The notes under the pieces were generated by a model, which was not told the DNA's origin, ran no database searches, and saw only the letters and a list, made by a program, of their open reading frames with translations. A DNA stretch of 64,000 bases from Apostichopus japonicus (taxonomy: Eukaryota; Echinodermata; Holothuroidea; Aspidochirotida; Stichopodidae): positions 9,353,501 through 9,417,500 of the forward strand of contig NC_092563.1 in NCBI RefSeq assembly GCF_037975245.1, read 5' to 3'. Numbering within the stretch: position 1 is the first letter of the stretch; each line of letters begins with the position of its first letter. Positions 36,301-47,667 of the stretch are shown piece by piece. The position numbers and the translations under genes were made by a program.

Positions 36301-37510
36301 ATGAGAAGAAATTAAGGACAGTGACGGCAGTGATATTGTCTAATTGAAGTATGGTAATTAATTTCAAGTTATCCCATGAAATCTTCGTACAAGCAAAACA
36401 AGATTAATAAACAAACATTTTACAGAATTATTTTGGATTGGACTTCCCTATTCATAGTCGTCTACAGAGTTGAATGAAAAGTAACCAATGAATAGAAGAA
36501 TTGCCGAGAATGGCTTCTGCATGGGTAGGGTATGGATGGCGTCCAAATGCACTACATTATCAGTTGTCCCCTAAATACTATATATGTATATAACCGCGGC
36601 CGCTTAAAATTACTGTCATGCCAGTTATTTCTGGCACATAGGTTATCCATGATAGCACCTCCCTTGCAAAATCCGTCTGGCTACGCCACAAAACTAAAAC
36701 ATAGGGCAAAATAGCCTTTCATGACGTTTACATGACGTTACTTGTATCGTATTTTAGAACATGATTCGCCTAATGTATCTTCTTTAACGACCTCATAAAA
36801 ACAGGCAACAACTCAGACGAACGTGTAATCAGCAAAATAGAAAAAAAAACGAAGTAAAGAAATATCAACAAGTCAGAATTTTGAAAATGTGCTCAGACTT
36901 AAATCATGTAAAGAAAATTTAAAGCCTTAACAAAGAATAGATAAGAAAACCAAAACAAAGGAAAAACATTACGAAATGCTGAAAACAGTCAATAAAAATC
37001 AAATAGAAAAAGAAATAATTTATTACAAAAAAGAAGAAGAAATTAATGCTTCTCAGTCAAATGTAAACATAATCTGAATAAAAGATGTAAATTAGCAAAT
37101 TGTAATAAACCAATGATGAGTTTGGAAGGCAAATTGAAACCAAGGCACAGAATTTATGTTACTTTTAAACTCGCGGGTCTGCATAACTCATCGTATATCT
37201 GCAGTGATGACAGGTTCATAAATTTTAAAACTAAAGATCCTTCTTCGATCTGTGACATGGTCACGCTCGTCTTGTAGGAAGGAAAATAAGTAAGCTGATT
37301 TTGTTTGCAACGAAAGAAAGAAGGGAAAAAAGGGGGGGGGGGGGAGAAAAAGCCCTTTCCAACGATGAATATCATCATTCTTCTTAAACATCGTTAGTTC
37401 GCTTACCATGTTTTCACCCATCATTTCAAAGCTTACCCTGCCCAAAGTTGTTACAAGTGCTTCAAGCAAGAAAAATTCAAAATGAAAGCATAACAAATGA
37501 AACAATAAAA
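33350..37510. other. Gene-poor, repeat-fragment DNA
   Basis: Holds poly-C (33730) and poly-G (35013, 37332) runs, a short TA repeat at 34596, a copy of the AGGTCA-type dispersed repeat at about 34100-34360, and a CAGTGGCGTAACC remnant at 35656. No exon supported. Confidence 0.45.
36644..36690. mobile_element. Fragment of a GTGGCGTAGCC-type element end
   Basis: CACCTCCCTTGCAAAATCCG then TCTGGCTACGCCAC inverts to GTGGCGTAGCCAGACGG, like the end of the element at 60.3 kb (CAGGGGCGTAGCGAGG). The outer CA is missing and the other end was not found. Confidence 0.35.
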
Positions 37511-37512
37511 TA

Positions 37513-37909
<397 letters not shown>

Positions 37910-37919
37910 CTAGTTGATT

Positions 37920-40900
37920 GGTTCTAGAACGTTTTCCGATCAAGTAACTATTTACGTGTTGCAAAATCGACATTCATTTCTCGTTGCATCCAAAAATTGC
38001 ATCTTTTAGTCACACACATAAAACACGAATATCGCATACAGTAATCATCGTTCGAAATTAGTGAATGCTTACACATTGACACATCATATTATTTGTCGCC
38101 ACAGGCTAGTCTACTGTTCAGTTTTGCTGTTAAATTCTACGTCAACAAGATTCATTTTTTACTGCAGCTTTCCCAGTACTTAGTTGCTGGTATACTTGGG
38201 TACATCGAAATCTGACAAACTTCAATTGAAGGGTCCTTCATGTTCTTTGATTGCAATTTATCTTTGAACATTTTATCAAGCGATTTGGTTTATACATATA
38301 AATATACTCAACTACTCTTTACATTTAATAACATTACTGTACGTGGTTATATGGTAGTGCAATGACATGCATAATTTAGAGCAATGTGGTTTTGAGTATT
38401 ACAATCTTAGTTTTGTTTACATTGAAATTGTTTAACTTTAATTATGCGATTTTCATGAATCTGCAATGCATAGCAAGGCTTGTTGTTCTGAAAATGTCTT
38501 CGCAACTCTTGGTCATGTATAAAAGAAGGATTCATAAGCGGGTTTAATTAAAACAGAGCAGCGTGCATGTAATGGTAACATAGACCTTCTGCATGTCATC
38601 TATACCTACTCTTTACACTGGACATGATTCACTTAACATAGTAAACCATATATTAGTAAGATGAACCGTACCAATATCACGCATAATAGTATAACCGCAT
38701 GATAACAGAATACCAAATAAAATGTAGGGAGCATCAATGGCATGAATAAGTGTTAACCGTTCGTATTCAGTTTGAATGTTGGTTAAATAAACATTGGATG
38801 GAAAATTTGGTGAATGTGATTAAAAAGTTAATGCGAATGTCTGTGTGTGACACGCAACGGGGAATTATGTACAACCGTGACGCATAGACTCACATTTTGT
38901 CTGTGTTATGCATAATACATCTAATTTCTCTGCGGTATTTAAGGTTGCGTGTTGATCATGCCTGAAGGACATACGCCATGCGTACAAGTCACATGGATTA
39001 AAAGGAAGAGTTAAACACACTGTGCATCCCAGGAAGCTAGGTATCGTTAACTATGTGTTGTTGTTGTTGTTGATATATGGAAGCATGAATCTCCGCATGG
39101 TAATTAATCAGACGATACAATAATACAATCATATCACTTAAAACATTCTAGCATAGCTGACGTCTAAACTGTTACGAGTTACACTGTATAGGCCTATACT
39201 GACCATGGGAATATTATGCCATTACCGTTGGCGTTTGGCCATGGTATGTAAGGTTAGCAAGCGATGCATATCCATCATCATGACATGTGCAATTGGGTGT
39301 AGTATCCAAAGAGATATAGCTCGTGGGTAGTACAACCATTAATACTGTCTGACCAGGGAGTTGTTATGGAACAACTCCCTGGTCTGACTTCCTTAAACAA
39401 ATGTGTTCGCGGTTGAAAGAATATGGGATAGGGAAGGAAAGTCACCAGAGAGTAAAATTAAAAAAAATAATGTGACCTTAACAGTTAATGTCGGAAAACA
39501 TATAACAGACAATCAAGCTGCCCTCCTAAATCCATTATATTTAAAGCAAGGATACCGCATAGTGTGGGGGACTTTGTAACTAATATTTAAATTAAATTGA
39601 AGAAGGATGACTCGGGTGATTTGCCAAATTTTGCTACACTTAGAACATCGAGCCAGTTTTTTTTTGTAAGATGCGAGACATGTCCGATTACAACATGCAA
39701 ACGAGACTGATATGTAAATTATCGAGGCGTAATGCAGACAGACAGAGGAACAGACATACAAATCTTCAATGACACAGATATCATGCGCAGCCGTAAACAA
39801 AATCAACTTATTTTGCTGATATATTTTGTACATAATTTATGGGTGTTGACTCTACATTTAAATAGGGTTTCATGGGTTCAGTAAGGCAGATGTTCAACAT
39901 TTACCCAGCTGTAAATATTGATATTATATCAGAGAAAGATATATACAAACAGAGATATAGACGGTACTGATAAGCTAACGAGGCATGTACATAGAACCTT
40001 ATTTAGCCAATTATATTTGTATCAAGGGTAGCTTAGAATTTTGACTTTCAAGTTACATGCAAGCACATCACCTGACCTGAAGCTGCACTGCAATCATAAC
40101 CATATATTATCGCATGGCTTAAAAATTATGTGCTTGCTAATAGGCTTGTACACGTATACGTTGTGATGTGTACATACACCCTCCTCTCACACACATTAGA
40201 ACATAGCTTAGTGCATAGTTAGCAAGGTGACTATTTACAAGTTGAAGATAGAGACACAGAGCGAGAAGAAGAGGAAAGAAAAGGAAAACTCTTAAAATTG
40301 CATCAATATTCAACATTTTGCAAGACACTTAATTGATACACAAGTAAGGTTGCACAGTATTTTAACCTTTAGACTTGAGGCTCAAAAATATTTTATACAC
40401 AGTAAAAACATAACAATTACATTACAATAAACACGTAAAGACTGTCGGTAATTGTTAGTCGACATACATTTCTAAGACTGCCAGTCAGCAATGTGGATAC
40501 AAGCCAACCTGCTGATTGCATTACTTGGCAAACATATCCTCTTTAGTAAGCAGGTTACTTCAGTTCACGGCCTCCCTTTGGATGTATTAATATAATATAT
40601 ACGTGACCTGTGCAATCATATCCCAAATTTAATATAAATATCATCTGAAATACAATATTATCATTAAAAAAAGAAGGAAGAATCTTTATTTGCGCATGCG
40701 ACAAACTTTCTCCACGAGCTTACGCAATGCAGACGACATCGGAATTTCAAACTTTAAACTCTATTATTAATAATGTACCTGGCAACATTGAAGTCACTAA
40801 ACTGTCGTCATGTGCACTGTTGATAATATCGCAAGGCTGTGACATTTCTCGAGTACTTTTGGCCACGAAGATAAATTGTGATGCGTTCTCAAGGATCAGT

Positions 40901-42610
40901 GACATGAAAGGTTAAGCAAATAATCGGATAAAAAAAGGGGGGGGGGGGTGGAGGAAACCTACAAGTGGGGAAAGTATAATTTGAGACTTTATCACTGAAT
41001 AAATAACCTTCACAATTTTAACAAGTTCATGAAGGTGTAGTGTTGAGATATTTTCGGTTTAGCTTAAATGAGATATTCGAGAAAATTATTCTTTCGAATA
41101 ATATCTCTTCATGAAATAACCAGGATTGTTCTTGCAAAGAAAAGGAACGTAGAATATAAGCTTGCAAGGACGTTGAAATAGCTTACCGATCGAAATGTAT
41201 ATATCATTTCTTCGTTCCACAGTTCGCTTGAGGATACACAAACAAACAGTTACTTATGACAATTCTTCGCTTTGATCACAAAATTATTTACGCAAATAAT
41301 AATAAATTACAGGAAGACGTGATTGTATCGTGCATGGTAAAGGACGACAACTTGTGGCAAGGAAGTGTAAGAGACATTTACCCACGCAGTTAGATTATTT
41401 TTAAATGATTGTATGTGACAAAGTGAAAACATTTACCAACATGAAATTTAATGTCACATAGCACTGAAATTTATTTTTCGTGATTATAACTATTGCACAA
41501 GTTGTATGAGCAATTAATTGTTGAATGCAATTAAAGCTGTACTCAAGATTACATTCAGCACATTGTGGCAATGATTCGTCTCGGTCAAGTAAGTCTAAAA
41601 AGTTTCAGATTCTAAATATTAAAGCTGTGCTTGAGCATGTAGATGAAGCCTTTCTTTAAAAATCAATTTGTGAAATAGTGACAAGAAAAAATTGAAGTGA
41701 CAGATATACTCATCGAAAATCGTTGTCGATATTCTGTTTTTGTCTCAAGTTACATTTTCAAAGTTGTTAACCAACTGAAGAGCTGGATAGTCATGATCAA
41801 ACAAGCTGCTTTTTTTGTCGACGATTTGGCACAATTTAGTGCTACTACAGTATATATACTCAACTGTTAATGGTCATATTGTAAGATGCATGAAAACGTA
41901 TACTTGTTAAGGTTAATCCACCAAAACGCAGCACCAAAAATGACAAAATCCGGAGTATTTTGCAAGAAAACATTTGGAATTATTGTAATGTTGTGAAACA
42001 AGGAGCTTTTATATAGTGGATTGGCTGCGTGACGATAGCGATAGCCCACTCGTTGTAAATTTGAATAGTTTGAGAATTGAGAATTTGAGAATTTGAGATT
42101 TTGAGAATTGAGTAACTTGGTCAAAATGATGCGAACATAGGCCTACTGTACGTCACAACACAAAATTGAAGTTTATATCTTCTTCTTCGTTATCAGACGA
42201 TATTTGGCCTCAAAGAAAATGTTGTTTCCACGATATGACGCAGTTATTGTGAAATCAACAAAACAAATTTACAGTACCAAACACCGACAAACACCCAAAA
42301 CAACAAGGTTTCATAGTGTACATACACGGTGGTCTAGGGTGCGTATAGATTTACGGAAATGAAGCATATTGGTTCAATTTGATATCCAAGGGCTGACATT
42401 GATCGTACATTGACTAATACACCACAGCATTATCGGGTTCTTTTTCGCAATTCTTCTTCCCATAGGCCAGGTCGCGATGACTTGATGTCACGACACGAAA
42501 TATAGCCTTCCATCAGCCGTTGCATCCATTGCTTCCCGTCTGTATCGACAGTTCACCTCAATGTGACTCGTAACAAAATCCACGACCGTTTGTTTTGTTG
42601 TTTCCCTTTT
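37920..42610. other. Gene-poor intergenic DNA
   Basis: Apart from the 39351 hairpin, a GTTGTT repeat at 39058 and a poly-G run near 40938, I see no feature. A 34-codon frame from the ATG at 40490 has a mildly hydrophobic start but no other support. Confidence 0.45.
39351..39384. repeat. Perfect 15-bp hairpin with four-base loop
   Basis: GACCAGGGAGTTGTT, loop ATGG, then the exact inverse AACAACTCCCTGGTC. It sits in otherwise unremarkable intergenic DNA. It could be a tiny foldback repeat; it is short for a microRNA precursor. Confidence 0.7.
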
Positions 42611-42616
42611 TGACGT

Positions 42617-42861
42617 CTAGACAAAGTTCATGCTACCTCCTTTGGTTGGGTGAAAGCCTCGTCCTCCTGCACCACCAACACCACCTCCACGGTCCCCTAT
42701 ATTGAGTGCCGGATGCTGTATCATTGTGGAATGTCCGTTTGTTAGTATGTTTGACGGTCTAGGAGGAGTCTTGCCACCGCCACAGTGAAGAGCTACAAAT
42801 ACGAAGATGAGGACAACAAAGCCAGAGACGAAAATACTCGTCAATTCTGACTTGTTTGGCG
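42617..42861 (-). CDS. Terminal exon of a membrane protein (one membrane segment plus short tail)
   Basis: On the minus strand an acceptor (TCTTGTCTTCTCAG) precedes a phase-1 exon of 80 codons ending in TAG. It encodes PNKSELTS, a hydrophobic segment IFVSGFVVLIFVFVALHC (about 18 residues), then a glycine- and proline-rich tail (CGGGKTPPRPSN ... GGGVGGAGG ... SMNFV). This looks like the end of a type I membrane protein. Upstream exons should lie at higher coordinates; the exon at 59944-60078 has a compatible phase but is far away. No family recognised. Confidence 0.5.
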
Positions 42862-42869
42862 CTGAGAAG

Positions 42870-44940
42870 ACAAGAAAAGACGTTAATATTAACGGTTGAG
42901 ATATACGACAGAGCTTATCATGTAGATTATGTAGTACAGAGCATGGAGATGGAATCGTATAAACATTAATAATGATATTTATCATTGTAAAACGACAATG
43001 TTATCTATCAGTCTAACTAGTGTTGAGGATTTGATTGATAAATTTTAAGTCTGAAGAATTGAAATATACGATTATTTATTATTATTATTTATTTATAATT
43101 AAACAAAAAAAAGGTAGGAAAATGTTTGATGCTTATACGCTGTACTGAATTATTTCATTATGTTTAACTTTTCTTTGTTACTTTTCAGTGACTGTCAATA
43201 TTATGCGAATATGAACAAGGGTTGGGAGGCGTTATGTGTGTGCGTGGGGGGGGGGGGGGTGGGGTGGGGTATTGAATTACCATACGGTAACCCAATTAAC
43301 CTTTACATAATATACTAACAACAGCTTCATACATGATGTTCTAGTCTAGCCTACATAAGCCTGGTTACTGACAACCGCCGTGTTTTGCTGCCTGGGTTGG
43401 TTACATCGTTTTCTGTTGAAAGGGCAACTATATACATGAGTGTTTGATTGACTTCGCTGTCTACACAATGTCGTGAAAAAGACATATATCGCAAAGACGG
43501 AAGAGGGGCTTTGGAGGAGAATAATACTATTGCAGTAAGTAATAAGTCTGTAAACGTCTAAAACAATCTCAATTTTATACATTGATAATGACCATCGTTT
43601 TATAGTGTATGGAGCCTCGCTTTATTTTTAGGAAAAACGGGGAATCTACCAAGGGATTCAAGCATGCACTTGCTATTAGGTTGACTATAGTTACTATGGT
43701 GACATGTCGGGCTGCTATACTTTAAACATATATTGTCCTCGATGGAAGTTGGAGGATTATATTAGAGATTTATTCAAATGTTCCTCCTTACATAATCTTG
43801 ATAACTTCTCGCTCGACGTTATTTTTAGCTTTCCTTAAATGATAGAAATAGTAAAGATGATTTTCTCGAAATCCCGCAAGTAAGTAAGTAAGTTAATCTA
43901 GCTTAAGATCCATATCAGGATATGTTGTTTGCCATAGCAACAATCTATACTGTTGGGGGTTATTCTAGTGATGAAATAGCACGCACGCGGGTCTGATGAT
44001 AAATCTCCAATAAGGCGAGGACAATCCTTCATGACGTCATACATGAAATATACATCACAGATGATTTTGTCCTCTGCAGTTGATAACAAAAGCACAAAAG
44101 CAACGCCGAGGATATCTGATCTTATTAAATGGAGATCCTAGTTCAGCTAATCACTTTCAAACATTCATCAAAAACAAGAAGAAGACAATACTATATTATG
44201 TTGGGTTTCACTTCAAATGGCACAGCACTTTGTCAATTAATCTAAAAGTACAGGTTAATTTTTATTATACCTGTACTTTATGCATTCTACCAAAGCCACA
44301 AAGACAAACTTCGTGAGAGCAGACAACCCTGAAGGCAGTTTTGAAGGCCTACTGTAACGAGTAGATGCTTGGCCTCCAGACATTATAGCTCGGTTATACA
44401 TAGGCAACATTGAAATTTTCTCACCTGGTTGCTATAATCTCTGTGTCTCAGTATATATGTGTTATTGCCTGTGATTGGTTGTAATAGATATGCAGAAGAA
44501 TGAAGGCTAACTCGACAGACAACGACCAAAAACATGTAACATTTCACTTATTCTGTACCGTATTTATGTTAATTCTGAATGAATTAATGACAGTTATTGT
44601 ATATGTAGTCGATGGACTTCATTCAATGTTTTGTACAAAACACTGTGCAAGGATGTTACTGGTATAGAATATAAAAAACACACGGACTTATGTCAATGAA
44701 ACTTTAACATACGAACAAACAAACTGAAAGTGGCACCATCATATTGCCTTGTCTGTTTTCAAGTTAAGCTGTATTCAAACATAAACTGACTGTTATTTAT
44801 CTTTGTCAAAGATAAATATCTTTGAACTAAAATATGTTTTGTCAGATACTCATTTTGGTAGATGAATTAAATGAGGTAGAATGAAATCCGGACAGGTTTA
44901 GTGTTTCTTACAAGTTTCCTGCTCATGACATGTTGACTTT
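42870..44940. other. Probable intron or intergenic DNA upstream of the minus-strand membrane exon
   Basis: Contains a poly-G block near 43242. On the minus strand a frame after an acceptor-like CAACTGCAG (about 44077) reads EDKIICDVYFMYDVMKDCPR and on through RACYFITRITPNS. Its phase (1) would fit an extra exon, but the donor is poor. Confidence 0.3.
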
Positions 44941-44945
44941 GTTTA

Positions 44946-45545
44946 CTCCCAAACATCCCATAATCAACCAACGATCCCCCTTAAAATCACCACCCAAAGC
45001 CAACTTTCGCCCGCTCTCCGCTATCCAAACATCCCTTTATCAAGCAAATTTCCTCCTTAAAACCACAACCCCAAGCCAACTTTCGCCCCCTCTCCGCTAT
45101 CCAAACATCCCTTTATCAAGCAAATTTCCTCCTTAAAACCACAACCCCAAGCCAACTTTCGCCCCACTCTCCGCTATCCAAACATCCCTTTATCAAGCAA
45201 ATTTCTCCTTAAAACCACAACCCCAAGCCAACTTTCGCCCCCTCTCCGCTATCCAAACATCCCTTTATCAAGCAAATTTCTCCTTAAAACCACAACCCCA
45301 AGCTAACTTTCGCCCCACTCTCCGCTATCCAAACATCCCTTTATCAAACAACAATCCCCCTTAAAACCACAACCCGAAGCCAACTTCCCCACCCCCTCCC
45401 CGCTATCCAAACATCCCTTTATCAAGCAACGATCACCCTTAAAACCACAACCCCAAGCCAACTTCCCCACCCCCCCCCCCCTCTCCGCTATCCCAAACAT
45501 CCCTTTATCAAGCAACGATCACGCCTTCAAATCACCACCTCAATT
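44946..45545. repeat. 76-bp C-rich minisatellite, about eight units
   Basis: Units of 75 to 81 bases carry CCGCTATCCAAACATCCCTT, TATCAAGCAA and CCTTAAAACCACAACCCCAA. Successive CTATCC landmarks fall at 45021, 45097, 45174, 45249, 45325 and 45403. G is nearly absent from the plus strand. Confidence 0.9.
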
Positions 45546-45549
45546 CAAC

Positions 45550-47270
45550 ATTCTCCCCCTCTACCAAACCTCCTCTTTTAGACGTTGAAAGTGGAGATAT
45601 GTATAGTGTAGACAAACATGCAGTCATGTGATAGAGGATTTGCACTTAAAGTGCAGCGGTCATATTCAAAGTTTACCACAGGTACAGCTACACTGATCAT
45701 TCTTGCGGATTTAAACAAATTGGCAGTATCGGAGGCCGTCCGAGACATTTGAATGTTTGTGCAGCTTTGTCCAGACGTTATCTTGAAGCTACATTTTGCG
45801 TGATTTTTTTTTATCGCAATCTGATTGTAACAAATGCCCCCTTAAATTAAGGAAAGATGCGGTACATGATAACATAATATGTTACCGTAGTGCACCGAAA
45901 CCACACCATGAATGAAAAATCGAATGGGGAAGGGGGGGGGGGTGGGGTTGGTAAGCATGATTTCAAATGGTTGCATATTAAAACAAAAAATAGCACACTC
46001 GAGTATATTTGTGGGACACAACATTTTGTATATTTGTAGACGCTTTTAATCAAGTTAATTATTTGGAACAAGCAACAGATTGTGAACCACATTGGGTCCC
46101 TTAGTTATAGATTGACGGTTTTCCAATGTAAACATTATATGTCTCATGGTCAGAAAGCGGAGAAAGTTGCAAACTAACGCAAAATTGCACTGCTTTCAGA
46201 GAAGAAAAGCCGTTATTACGACAAATATAAGTACCATATAATAATGCAATATGTTTTGATAGAAATATATTTTCTTAACTTTTTTATCAATAGAAATAGG
46301 GAAAGACGTACAGATACCCATACAACCTGAGATATAGACTTCCGTTATCATCATTATATATGGTATAGAGGACATTGACACGCAGTTTCAATCCACTCAT
46401 TTAACACGAGGATGTGTATTCTCAGAATATCTTACTACGTATAGGTTAGTACCTTGATATAAGAATCATGCTTTCACGGTTAAAGTGAAGGCTACTTTAT
46501 TATTCAATTATAGTGATACAATCGATCAATTTGATGAGAACTGAGTGAAGGGTTCGCAATGTGGCAGTCAATAGAAGAGGCCCTCAAGAGCAAGAAACCT
46601 TCATGTTTCTAGATAATATCATCAAATTGCATTCTCGTTACTTTAAGAGTGATTGAACAAATTAGTATATGCTGATGTTAGGCGGCAAAATTAGAGGGTG
46701 TAGAGGGTGGGGAGGGGTGGGGAGAAGGAAGCAGATAATGACGAAAAAGCTACAATGCTAGACTATCGATCAGGTAAACGGTATGTTTTGAGAAGGAAAA
46801 AAAAACACTAGTAGATTATGTGAGACACGTAAATGCAGGGAGCTGTGATGGTATTAACTTGCGACGAGTTCACTTTGGAAATTTTACGTAATCAATCAAA
46901 TTTAAATATTGTATAATCATATGCAATTCTTAACTTCTGATTGACAGGTTTTTGAAGTTTAGTTTCTAATGTCGGTTGTTTTTCTTCTTTATCACGAGGG
47001 TTTACTTTACATACTATATGAACAATAGATATCAACAGACACTGCTTTGAAGAATACGTTGTTGCCGCCAAACGGTCACAGGATTATCTCGCAAGAAAGT
47101 GAGAAACGGCTGTTCATATTTATTAGTAAAACGCAACAGCGCAATATGAATTGTTTTCACTATATAGAGCAACCATAGAGTTGAACATATACCTTAACTA
47201 GACTCCGGCCTCACAAATAGTTGCTGGTTCCGCAATGGAAGAGTCATCCGCCATTACCAAACATGTACGT
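45550..47270. other. No gene recognised
   Basis: Left flank of the TIR element. A poly-G run lies near 45930 and GGGGAGG-type G-rich sequence near 46700. Otherwise featureless. Confidence 0.45.
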
Positions 47271-47569
47271 ATACTCTCTTAAATTTGAAGAATGAAAAAT
47301 TCAGTCTAAGGTTCGACTGAAATATATTTCAGTCCATAAGACCGATTTCCAGACGCTAAGACTGGAATTGTTTCCGAACGAAATTCAGCCTACAATAGAC
47401 TGAATGCAATACCCAATAAAATCATTGTATTTTGTCACGTGCTCATTTTAATTTCAGTCCATGCGAAGACTGAACAGTTAAACCAATCCGGTCTGTCCAA
47501 ATTAATGACGTATTCTAATCTACATATGCCCGGCCGCGTACGTAGGTACGTACGAACGTTGAATCGACT

Positions 47570-47579
47570 CGCCATCTTA
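47570..47579 (+). promoter_or_regulatory. YY1-like motif upstream of the SAMD3-like start
   Basis: CGCCATCTTA contains GCCATCTT, the inverse of the AAGATGGC core bound by YY1. It lies in a locally CpG-rich stretch (47530-47580, including CGGCCGCGTACG) about 90 bases before the ATG, where a TATA-less start site would be expected. The site suggests that the TIR element carries its own promoter. Confidence 0.3.
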
Positions 47580-47667
47580 GCTGAACTTACCTTGAATACC
47601 GAGAGAATTTACGCTTCGTTTTATGCGTAAAAACTAACCTTTTTAAGCTTTCCACGAGGGTATAAGA

